Source: Termitomyces sp. T153
Taxonomy: Eukaryota > Basidiomycota > Agaricomycetes > Agaricales > Lyophyllaceae
Direction: 5' to 3'
Assembly (NCBI GenBank): GCA_018296165.2
Contig: JACKQL020000250.1
Coordinates: 1 to 26,597, forward strand
DNA length: 26,597 nucleotides
In this document: in pieces, positions 8,870-17,858 of the stretch
Position numbering within the stretch: position 1 is the first letter of the stretch
Layout: the number at the start of each line of letters is the position of its first letter
The notes under the pieces: model-generated
What the model saw: only the letters and a program-made list of their open reading frames with translations
Told to the model about the DNA's origin: nothing
Databases searched by the model: none
Translations under genes and position numbers: made by a program

Positions 8870-10040
8870 GTCAAATTCGAAGTAGTCAGCTGCCGCTGAA
8901 AAAGGTGCTCAGCGATAACTGGGGCTCATCACCGACCTTCCCACCGCCCCCCAACAACCGTGAACAACCAACAAACCCCCACCGAGTGACCCTTGTGTTG
9001 ACTCCGGGACCACCCACTTCTTCCCCGATGAAGGAGCCATCAACCCCAGGTAGGAACAACCCTCGGGACAAGCCCCGAAGCATCTCTGCTGAGGCGGGCC
9101 ATTCCTCAACCAACCCCCACGCTGCCCAAAAGAAACATCCACCAACACAACTCCAACAGACCTCCAAACTCGGGGAAGTATCAGAAATACATAAGACCCC
9201 TCTGTCCGTCTTAGGACTTACCTTTGGTCAGGAAAGCAATGTCACGTAGATGATCTGGAACCTCAAATTACAGCCCCGGACCCCAAAGGAACTGGTCGGG
9301 ACTGATCACCCCACATCCTGCCCCCTCGGTCATCGACACTCCGGAGCACACCAAAGCACTACTCGAGACATGCCCGTCCACAGACGCAACACTCCAGAAC
9401 ACGACCCTGACCCGGACCAACTATGCCACAAGGACAAACCTCGCCCCACTGAACCCCGCCAATGAAGAAGGCCCTGCTGCCTTTGCCACCAGTGCCGGCA
9501 TAAGGGCCAGATCACGGAAAGACCTCCATTCCCCCCCCCAACTGCACTACCAAGAAAACCAAAGCCCCGGACCCGCTGGGCACAGTGAGAGATTCGAAGG
9601 TCCACTCTCCAATACCAATATGGTGCATGTCCCCGCCACAGACAAAAAAAATCCCCCTACACCCCTGGTCAGAAATTCCAAGAATCAAACTCAATAACAC
9701 CGCCCCGAAATGCCACGGAACTCCACCAGAGAACTCCCACCACCCCCGCCGAACCTTGGGAGCCCTCCCTGTGATGCCCCACCCTGTCCCGACAAACTCC
9801 GGGACTAGCCAGCACAGATAGGCACTAGCGGCGTAACCCCCGCCTCTGAATTCATTAGGGATTCAACTCCCTCCCACACCCCTGCGTGTTTTTGCTTACT
9901 TCGCCCTCACACAAACTAAAACCTCACTTCACATGCCCAGGGACCAAGAAAGGAACATGTTTGCATACTAAAATTATATATACAAAAGGCAAGGGAGGCA
10001 GCAAGTCCAAGAGCAACAAGAAGCGAGGCCCGCACCCATC
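8870..10040 (+). other. A2 internal region, right part, no recognisable gene
   Basis: C-rich like 6206-7926. The longest plus frame (8866-9249) is a Pro/Thr/Ser-rich 127 codons without recognised domains. A cysteine cluster at ~9470-9510 (CCLCHQCRHKG) is knuckle-like but does not fit C-X2-C-X4-H-X4-C. An AT-rich patch at ~9968-9985 (AAATTATATATACAAAAG) lies just downstream of the antisense gene's stop and could serve its 3'-end formation. Confidence 0.5.
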
Positions 10041-11171
10041 TCACTCCCTCTCCAGACCCCCCAGCAACCCAACCCCCAGGTTGACTTCCATCTGGGCCTG
10101 CACCACCGCTAAGATCTCCGCCAACCCTGGCAATGCCTCCCCCGCGTCAGCCGCCACCTCCCACCATGACCCCAGGGCCACCGCATTGCATTGCCAATGC
10201 CCCGCCAACAACCTCTCCAATCGCGCCATCCCCTGCTGCAACTCCGGAGGCTGAACTGTGGACCCCTGCGTCAACTTGTCCTGAATCGACACGAATGCCG
10301 CAAAGGCACCGTCCAAGAGGACCCAATGCTCCCGCACCCAGCCTAAACCCAGAAAATGAGCCATTAGTAACAAACGGAGGAACAGGAGACAACTCACAAA
10401 GGATTCCCGCGCACCCTGAAGCGGCCTCGTTGGCCAACCAATCCTCCCTCCGCCTCGCCGCCTCCAGCTCCACCCACAACGCATCCCCCTCCGGAACTCG
10501 TCCCCGCCCCTCTGCTTCCCCCGCAGGCTGCCCCTCCATCTGCGTCAGACGCTCCCGCAAGCCCCGCACCTCTAACGCTTGCTCCGTCGCCACGTGCACC
10601 GAAGTGTTCCTCTCTCGCTCCATCACTTCTTTCTCCATCCGTGCCACGTCACAGTCCTCCCTCGCCCGTCGGAGCTCACCCTCCCATACTGCCAATGATG
10701 TCGTCAAAGCCTCCACCTGCTTGCGGAGAAAGACCTCCGTGATTGAAGGAATCGGCGCAGGGGGACTTGACGACTGTTCTGAGGAAATGCCTGGGGTAGG
10801 AGAAAAAAGGAAGGACTCTGGAGGCCCCGCCGATGACTCGTGCCCACGCAGCCTCTTGCTGGGTCCCGCCCCCAAGGGCGGGGAGGCTCGACGCTTCCTC
10901 CGAACCACCGCCAAGGATGCCCCCTTTCCCTTTGGCAACGCGGGATGAAACTTGGTCTGTTTCGGAACCCCCAGAAAATCCACCACCACCACCACGGACG
11001 ACTCTACAAAAGCCCCATCAATCATCCCGAAAGACAAATTCGACACCACTTACGACTCTGGTCCCTGATGCTAGCGTGGCGCCAACGCTCAAACTCCTCC
11101 CCCCCACTGTCGTACACCACCACCTTGTCCAAATCGGCGGGAGAGACTACTGGATTGCTGGGGGAAGACAT
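10041..11171 (-). CDS. Spliced antisense gene within A2: predicted 341-aa nuclear-type coiled-coil protein
   Basis: Three exons on the minus strand: 11171-11054, 11003-10398 and 10342-10041, in total 1026 nt (341 codons plus stop). Intron 1 (11053-11004, 50 bp) is GTAAGT...TTTTGTAG. Intron 2 (10397-10343, 55 bp) is GTGAGT...TTACTAAT...GGTTTAG, a textbook fungal intron. Both are needed to keep the frame. The predicted protein has an acidic N-terminus (VVVYDSGGEEFERW), two basic NLS-like clusters (RRKRR ~74-78, SKRLR ~88-92), a Ser/Pro-rich linker (~94-127) and a long heptad-rich helix (~128-230). A hydrophobic C-terminal part begins WVREHWVLLDGAF. An in-frame upstream ATG at 11261 would add 30 residues. 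I do not recognise a family. It lies antisense to the retroelement's transcription, ending ~210 bp inside the 3' LTR boundary. Confidence 0.72.
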
Positions 11172-11370
11172 GACAAAATTTGGGAAATTCCGGGGTACAT
11201 CCAAAGCTTTTAATTGATTGAGGAGAACCCTGACGAAGCGGTGGCCGCACTTTGACTTCATCTCCCACGCCGCTATCACTCGCTGCAGATTGATCAATAT
11301 TGCTCGGCTTTGACTCCCATGCCCCGCTGATCCCTGTCCTGCCCCCCACGTCTCAAAGGGTCTTAATGCT

Positions 11371-11383
11371 GAAGGGAGAGTGA
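11371..11383 (+). other. Polypurine tract of A2
   Basis: GAAGGGAGAGTGA directly precedes the TGTCATG start of the 3' LTR, the expected primer site for plus-strand DNA synthesis. It confirms plus orientation for A2. Element D has a comparable tract ending in TGA before its LTR. Confidence 0.8.
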
Positions 11384-12541
11384 TGTCATGACCCGTCCCC
11401 TGAACTCCCACACATCGTCCATCAACCCCCTGACCCCCCAAAAAAACCCCCGATGCTCCACTGAACTTCCGCCCATGCCCTGCGCCTATTTCGGCTAACT
11501 CCAACACCTCCCCGGCTAACTCTGACGGCCCCCTGGCCAACTTCGGTGCCTTCCCCGCAGCCACTGACACTTACTCTGGATCTCCTGAACCCCGAGAACC
11601 ACCCCCGCTGTTCCCGATCTTTGCCACCCATTATCAACTCAACACCCTGGTTCCTCCAACCTATTCCAGAGTATCACAACAACCTCGGGGCAACCCGCGT
11701 TCCCCAATGATCCCATCAATGTATCAGTGCGGCCTGATCCTTAATTGCAACTGACACCCACCCACTCTGTTGAGCTCCACCAAGCCCTGCCGCCACAGCC
11801 AATGTACCCTGAAGTTCTCCAGTAGTCAGTATATAAGCTGTCGAGTAGCTCTTTGTACTCTAGTCTTGATATTGCTTAACGTTACCTATGGTCTGATTGT
11901 TTCTTTCTTGTGTTTCATGTTTTGTGTTTTGTGTTTCATGTCTTGTTCTCCTTACTTTCAGTCTCCCGGTCTTATCTCAGTCTCCCGGTCTTGTCTCGTA
12001 TCCATTTCGTTATTGTTCTTGTTATCGTTTCGTATCTCCACTCAAATCTACTCTTGTTCCATATCGACTCCATTCCATTTCATCTGATGCTGTCTCGGTG
12101 ACTCTGTCCAGCCATTGTGCCCAAGTCCTCATCAACTTAAACAACCTCACAAACTCCGCGATTACAATCATGAACCCCGACACTCTTTCACCAGGTCCGA
12201 ACCTTGCTCTTCGCTTGGTCCTGGACTCCATCAACTCCAATTGATCTCCCATCAAACCCCGGCTCCGCTCCCATTGATCACACAGCCGCCTACTCCTTCG
12301 CTTCCGCGAATCTCCCATACAGTCTTCTGCCTGGACCCCGCCAAGACCATCCCATTTCCCCGCAATCCGACTTCTCTGGACCTCCCTGGATCTGTCCGGA
12401 TCACATCCCACTGACTATCCGCACAAGCCATCAGTGCCCGGAACATTTTCGAGTGTTTGGTTACCAGTGCAAGGGGATCACGCCCGCCTAGTAAGGACTT
12501 GCCCAGTGCAGCTGAGCCCCCAAGGTCAGCAGAACCTGACA
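11384..12541 (+). repeat. LTR-A, 3' LTR of A2 (1158 bp)
   Basis: Starts TGTCATGACCCG and ends AGAACCTGACA before the GCACC duplication. TATATAA at 11830-11836 and AGTCTTGATATT at 11862-11873 are conserved, and there are two 19-bp repeat units (11959-11996). It has the same length as the 5' LTR. Confidence 0.93.
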
Positions 12542-12760
12542 GCACCCCCCAGGCTATAACAGATGAAAACAGACTGAGGCAAACAATACACAAGCCTGAG
12601 CCCCACACTGAGTGTGTAAATGCATTTCCCTGTAGTGGGCCAATCCACTATATCAAACAAAATGGATTTTCCTAGACAGATGTATTCTATACCTCTTGAC
12701 CACCAGGAGCTAATTTTGTAGACATGCCTAGTAGTTGATAAGATCATAAAAAAAACTCAG
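12542..12760. other. Non-coding flank right of A2
   Basis: Continues the DNA into which A2 inserted (starts with the GCACC duplication). A short A-run (ATAAAAAAAACTC, ~12746-12757) could be the worn 3' tail of a retroposon such as element C, but this is only a suggestion. No gene. Confidence 0.4.
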
Positions 12761-12930
12761 AGACCCAAGAGTAGACAAAGTGAGGATGAGTCTGGATCTC
12801 AGCACAGAGTCGACAAAATACAAAGACCTAACTGAACATAGTGAGGTTGGGTCTGGATCTTAGCATTGAGTTAGAATATCAAAGACCTGACCAAACAAAG
12901 TGAAGTTGGGTCTGGGTCTTAGCAAGAACT
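12761..12930 (+). repeat. ~60-bp tandem repeat, three degenerate units
   Basis: Units at 12761-12821, 12822-12880 and 12881-12930 (last partial) share the core AAAGACC...GTGAGGTTGGGTCTGGATCTTAGCA with ~75-85% similarity by eye. No coding potential. Confidence 0.8.
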
Positions 12931-13228
12931 ACAGGCCTGTGCCAAAGGCACAGATCGTAGCTTGTATGTCTCACCTTGGTGGCCCCCTTTCTTTGGCAAT
13001 GCCGAGAGACTATTATGGATGTCTATGATGGTCGTCTAGTGGAAGTATATATATACTGATCCGTCGGGCCTTGGTTGGTAATCGAGGGCATCACTGTTGA
13101 GAGGATCAGAGATCGACCAAGGGTTGTCATTTGCTTGGGGAAGACGAGCATCTTGAATTGACTATAGAACACATCGGGTCTGACTATGGGTACAAAGATG
13201 GGAGCAAAGATTCCATATATAGCGGAAT
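12931..13228. other. Intergenic, 3' flank of LSM7
   Basis: No gene seen. It contains an alternating palindrome GTATATATATAC (~13046-13057) and AT-rich DNA at ~13212-13222 immediately past the LSM7 stop, compatible with its 3' end. Confidence 0.5.
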
Positions 13229-13689
13229 CTATTCCTCTTGGTTAACGAAAGGATTCGAGATCTCTTCCGAGCCATCAACAGGGCTCAGAAGAGTTATTGT
13301 GGGACCACGCAGGACAACGAGGCCGAGTGCGCGCGAGTGGGGTTCAGGTTCTGCGCCGTTGTCAGGAGGACAGGATTAGTCTAGAGACGGATCTTACCCT
13401 GTAGCTCTTCCTCGACCTCGTCAAGCACGAGGTTGAGTAGCTGGTCGTATCCCTTGAGTATGCCTGTAACTGCAGATGGATGGTCAAGAGATGATAAGAG
13501 AAAACAGGGGTTAGAGACACCTTCTCTCCCGCCGGTGAACTTGACGCGAATGCGGTCGTTGGCGTACTTTGAGAGATCGAGGATTGCCTCGCGTTTGGGC
13601 TTGTCTGTGGCGGGACCTGGGCGCCTGGCGAAGGGAGCGAGGCCACCGCGCGGACCAGAACGAGACTGGGGGGAGAACGGATCAGTCAT
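13229..13689 (-). CDS. LSM7: U6 snRNA-associated Sm-like protein LSm7
   Basis: LSm7 is a subunit of the heptameric Lsm1-7 (cytoplasmic mRNA decay) and Lsm2-8 (nuclear U6 snRNP) rings. Exons: 13689-13521, 13469-13398, 13350-13229. Introns are 51 bp (GTGTCT...CTGCAG) and 47 bp (GTAAGA...GCGCAG). The CDS is 363 nt, 120 aa. The family signature is complete: KREAILDLSKY, IRVKFTGGRE then VTGILKGYDQLLNLVLDEVEE (Sm1), LGLVVLRGPTITLLSP (Sm2) and the C-terminal DGSEEISNPF. The N-terminal ~30 residues are Gly/Arg/Pro-rich, longer than in animal LSm7 as expected in fungi. I chose the ATG at 13689 (MTDPF); an in-frame ATG at 13764 would add 25 unlike residues. It is transcribed divergently from KAP95. Confidence 0.95.
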
Positions 13690-13839
13690 TGAGGAGGAGT
13701 GCAAAAAGTTTGGCTTTGTGATTGTGGAACAAAAGACTGTTGTTGTTTTTTTTACAAGCGCCACTCATCATCCACGCCCATCGCCTTGCCAGCTCCTCAC
13801 GATCTCGACGACGCCCTCACGCCACAGCTCGCCACCGCA
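13690..13839. promoter_or_regulatory. Shared divergent promoter LSM7-KAP95 (150 bp)
   Basis: Only 150 bp separate the two start codons on opposite strands. It holds a T-run (TGTTGTTGTTTTTTTTAC, ~13738-13756) and a pyrimidine-rich stretch leading to the KAP95 start context CCGCAATGAGC. No TATA box is evident. It must hold core promoters and 5' UTRs for both genes. Confidence 0.75.
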
Positions 13840-16800
13840 ATGAGCGCCGCCGAACTCCTCGCAAACACCCTCTCTCCCGGTGCGCTCTCCCAGACGCGCC
13901 TCTTTCTCTCCGTTCCTTACAATCGCCCTTTCTAGATGCCAGTACGCGCCAGGATGCCACTGCAAAGCTCGAAAGTGCCTCAAGGGAGAACTACGTGCGT
14001 CATTCTCGTTTTCTTGCTCCTTATCGTCTTAAAAAATCCCCGCAGCCCCAGTACATGTTGATGCTCTCGTCCGTTCTCGCGGGCGAAGACGGTCCTCTCC
14101 ATGTACGCAATGCGGCAGGTCTCGCTCTCAAGAACGCCCTCTCTGCTCGCGTACGCACGCCCCCGATGGTCCGTTTTCTCATTCTGACCCCCCCCTGCAG
14201 GACAGTGCGCGGCAACAGGAGTATTCAAACAGATGGCTCAGCCTCCCTAACGAAACAAAGGGTAAGATCAAGCAGGATGCCCTTCTCACTCTCGGCTCCG
14301 TCTCCCAAAAGGCCGGAAACTTTGCTTCCACCGTAGTCGCTGCTATTGCGGCCGTAGAACTCCCACAAGGCCACTGGCCAGAGCTCATCGAGCTCCTCCT
14401 TGGCTTTGTCAACAACCAGACCAACACCAATCTCAAAATATCCACTCTCCAAACGATCGGCTTCATCTGCGAGACCATAGTGCGTAATTTCATGATTTTG
14501 ATGAGCCCTAGTCACTCATCGATTGAACTAGAAACCTGAAATTTTGAGTCTCCGTTCCAACGAGATCTTGACTGCCGTTATCCATGGAGCGCGCAAGGAA
14601 GAGACATCAGCTGAAGTTCAGCTCGCTGCGATCCATGCGCTGTACAACTCTCTCGAATTTGTGCGCGAAAACTTTGAGCGCGAGGTATGTCGCACCGATT
14701 CATCATCTGATTTTTCTGGATCTCAATTTTTCCATGTCTAGGGCGAACGCAACTATATCATGCAGGTCGTCTGCGAAGCCACACAGAATGCTTCCGTAGC
14801 CGTTCAAGTCGGCGCTTTTGAGTGTCTAGTCCGCATCATGGGTTTGTACTATGACAAGATGGCGCTGTACATGGAGCAGGCGCTCTTTGGGGTACGGCTT
14901 TTATATTTTCTTTATCATGACAACTTACAACGTGTCTTCAGTTGACCGTTGTGGGAATGAAACACTCTGACGAGCGAGTCGCGCTCCAAGCCGTCGAGTT
15001 CTGGTCAACAGTTTGCGAAGAAGAAGTAGACCTAGCTCTTGAAGCCCAAGAGGTCTGTATCTTTCCCGCTTTTCCACCATCACCCCTAAGTAAACTCAAA
15101 AAAAAACACAGGCCCAAGACTACGGTGAAACCCCCGAAACCGAATCCAGACACTTCGCCAAAATCGCCCTACCCGAAATCGTACCCGTTCTCCTTCACCT
15201 CCTCACAAAACAAGAAGAAGACGCCGAAGACGACGAATGGAATGTATCCATGGCCGCAGGGACGTGTCTCTCCCTCCTTGCTGGCGCCGTGCAGGACGGC
15301 ATCGTCCCCGCTGTCATACCCTTCATCGAGGCGCACATCAAAGCCGAAGACTGGCACAACCGTGAAGCCGCCGTGATGACTTTCGGTTCGATTCTCGAGG
15401 GCCCAGACCCCGCCGTCCTCACGCCCCTTGTGGACCAGGCGCTCCCGCTCCTCATTGATATGATGACGGACCCGAACGCGCATGTGAAAGACACGACTGC
15501 GTGGACGCTCGGCAGGATATGCGATTTGCTGATCGCATGCATCAAGCCGGATGTGCATTTGCACCCGCTGGTGTCAGCGCTCGTTGGCGGGTTGGGCGAC
15601 TCTCCGAGGGTCGTGGCGAATTGTTGTTGGGCGCTGATGAATTTGGCGGATCAGTTGGGCCTTTATTATGAGGATGAGGTGGAGAGGCCGGGAAGCGGAC
15701 CATTATCCCCGTATTATGAGGGCGTGGTGCAGGCGTTGTTGCGTGTTACTGAGAGGTGAGATTTGCGTGAACATTTTCGGAGTTGTGTGAGGCTGACCTT
15801 GGGATAGTGCGAGCAATGAGGCGAACTTTAGGACGTCCGCGTATGAGGCTATTACGTCGTACCTTTCCCATGCGACAGGCGACAGTATCTTCGTCGTCCA
15901 AAACACACTCCTGACGATCCTTGATCGTATGGAGCGGCTCCTCGCTATGCAGGTATATGTCTTGCCTGTTGACCGATGAAAAGATGGCTGATCTCCCGCA
16001 TTAGAACCAAATCATTGGTGTCGATGACCGAAATAATTGGAATGAGCTTCAGAGTAACTTCTGTAGCGTTGTCATTGTGAGTTTCCTCTGTCGACGAAAG
16101 TCAGACCTCATGTTTCATACTCATCATCCTTCGTAGGCCGTCATCCGGAAACTCGAAAAAGGCATTCAGCCACTATCAGATCGCGTCATGACTCTCGTCC
16201 TGCAGCTGATCCAAGCTGCCGGAAAAACTTCAACCGTCCTCGAAGATGCCTTCCTCGTTGTCGGATCTCTCGCATCAGGTATGCACCGCTGTTTATCCGC
16301 ATTCAAATCCCTCATTAACATCCCACCCCCTCCAGCTCTTGAAGCCAATTTTGCGCCCTATATCCAAGCTTTCCTCCCCTTCCTCTATTCCGCACTCAAA
16401 GCGCATGAAGACACTCAACTCTGCACCGTCGCCGTCGGCATCATCGGCGACATCTCGCGCGCACTCGGGGAGCAGAGCGCACCGTACGCAGAGCCCTTCA
16501 TGACGGTCCTCTTGGAGAATCTGCAGAGCGAGGTACTGAACCGGAACGTGAAGATCAGTGTACTGTCGTGCTTTGGCGATATTGCCCTCGCGATCGGACC
16601 ATTGTTTGAGCCGTTCTTGGAGACGACGATGGCGGTGCTTAAGCAGGCGGGCGCGGTTGAGCCGAATCCTGTATGTTGTCCTGTCTTTTTGGGGGGTCTT
16701 GTGGACTTATCGTTTGACGTAGCTGGATTATGATCTTGTGGATTATGTCGGCCAGTTGCGCGAGGGTATTCTGGAGGCGTATACGGGTATCGTTACCGGT

Positions 16801-17199
16801 CTTAAGAAGACACCCAAAGGCACGTTTCCCAATCCTACTCTCTGGACACCGCATCTAATTGGTGTCTGTAGTTGAAATCCTACTGCCATACGCACAAGAT
16901 ATTCTTACCCTTATCCAGAGATGCCTCGCTGATGAAGAGAGGACCGACTCTCTCGTGCGGCTGTGCTACGGTCTCCTTGGAGATCTTGCAGATTCCTTCC
17001 CAGGTGGACAGCTCAAGCAGATCTTGCTCCACCCATGGATCGCCTCGGAGTTGCGGTCCAAGAACCGGATGCCGCCCGAGACTAAGAAGACTATGCGTTG
17101 GGCCCGCGAGGTATGTTCTTATGAGATCGTCTTTTTTATATGATGAGAGGCTGATTTTGATGTGTGTTTTCGCAGATGGTGAAGACGGCGACGCAGTAG
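13840..17199 (+). CDS. KAP95: Importin subunit beta-1 (karyopherin beta 1)
   Basis: Nuclear import receptor built of HEAT repeats; it binds importin-alpha's IBB domain, nucleoporins and RanGTP. Fifteen exons: 13840-13879, 13936-13994, 14046-14150, 14201-14479, 14532-14684, 14742-14891, 14942-15052, 15112-15755, 15808-15952, 16005-16076, 16137-16278, 16336-16670, 16723-16819, 16872-17110, 17176-17199. The total is 2595 nt, 864 aa, close to the ~861 of yeast Kap95. All joins preserve frame; introns are 50-65 bp. Family features: N-terminal [16 protein letters not shown] and NRWLSLP; the acidic loop EEDAEDDEW (~334-342) followed by [33 protein letters not shown]-terminal [15 protein letters not shown]. 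Intron 13 (16820-16871) has a GC rather than GT donor. Codons are CpG-rich and no damage is seen, so it should be functional. Confidence 0.97.
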
Positions 17200-17858
17200 A
17201 CATATTTCAACGAGCCTTTATATCCTTCATTCCTTTTCTTTTTTTCATTGCTTTCCTTAATGGCTCACAGCAGTTCTGTCCCCCGTCCTTTTCTGACCTA
17301 TCATCCATTATTCTCCCCACTCTCTCTTCCTCGCGTTCTCTCTCTCTCGCCATGGTTTCATCTGTTTTTTTTTCTCTTTTTCTTGCATGCAATCTACAAA
17401 CTCACGCATACACTCAACGCACTCTGAAGGAGGCACTGTTTTTTTAAATCAATCATGATCCACGATCTTTTGCATGCACAATGCCCTACATAGACGAAGG
17501 TTTCATTAGTAGTAGTACACTAGTCTCTCGCCTTGTTTGTTGTTCCGTTTTGGTTTTTCTTTCTATATCTTTCTACCCCGCCAATCCGCCTCTACCTACC
17601 ATACAAGTTTCGTGGTTCACAAAATTACCCCCTGTATCCTTTATATCGTCTGAAATTCTGATAACCATTTGCCACTCTTTTTCATGCATGCATCTGTTGT
17701 CGTTTGCCTTTGCACACATCGTTTTGTGATTCCGCTGGAATTCTTTTGTTTTTTTTTTTTATTTGATTTTGGGAAGCATCAATATCTCTCCGCATCGCTG
17801 GCAAAATATCAAACCCCCAAGATTACAAGAGTTACAAAATGTATACAATGTTGTAAAT
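17200..17858. other. Intergenic between KAP95 and the convergent RBR gene
   Basis: T-rich 3' flank of KAP95 with several T-runs (for example ~17749-17760) and TGCATGCA motifs (~17473 and ~17683). It holds the 3' ends of two convergent genes. No ORF with coding character. Confidence 0.7.

Larger units (their letters stand above)
5035..12541 (+). mobile_element. LTR retrotransposon A2, full-length structure, no recognisable gag-pol (7507 bp)
   Basis: 5' LTR 5035-6192 and 3' LTR 11384-12541 are both 1158 bp, flanked by a perfect GCACC target duplication (5030-5034, 12542-12546). The PBS-like AATATCAAGACT (6194-6205) matches the LTR transcript start in antisense, and a purine tract GAAGGGAGAGTGA abuts the 3' LTR. 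The 5.2-kb internal region shows no aspartic protease, reverse transcriptase, RNase H or integrase in any frame. It is C-rich on the plus strand, contains a ~0.93-kb foreign insertion (7933-8863), and carries a spliced gene on the opposite strand (10041-11171). Best described as a large non-autonomous (LARD-like) element. Confidence 0.93.

Noticed and set aside
9470..9515. Cysteine cluster in the plus strand of A2 as a gag zinc knuckle
   Set aside because: Spacing does not fit C-X2-C-X4-H-X4-C, and no surrounding gag similarity is visible.
13131..13379. Plus-strand ORF of 82 codons
   Set aside because: Antisense overlap of LSM7 exon 3; no independent support.
15169..15564. Minus-strand ORFs over KAP95 exon 8
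   Set aside because: Shadows of a GC-rich conserved exon on the other strand.
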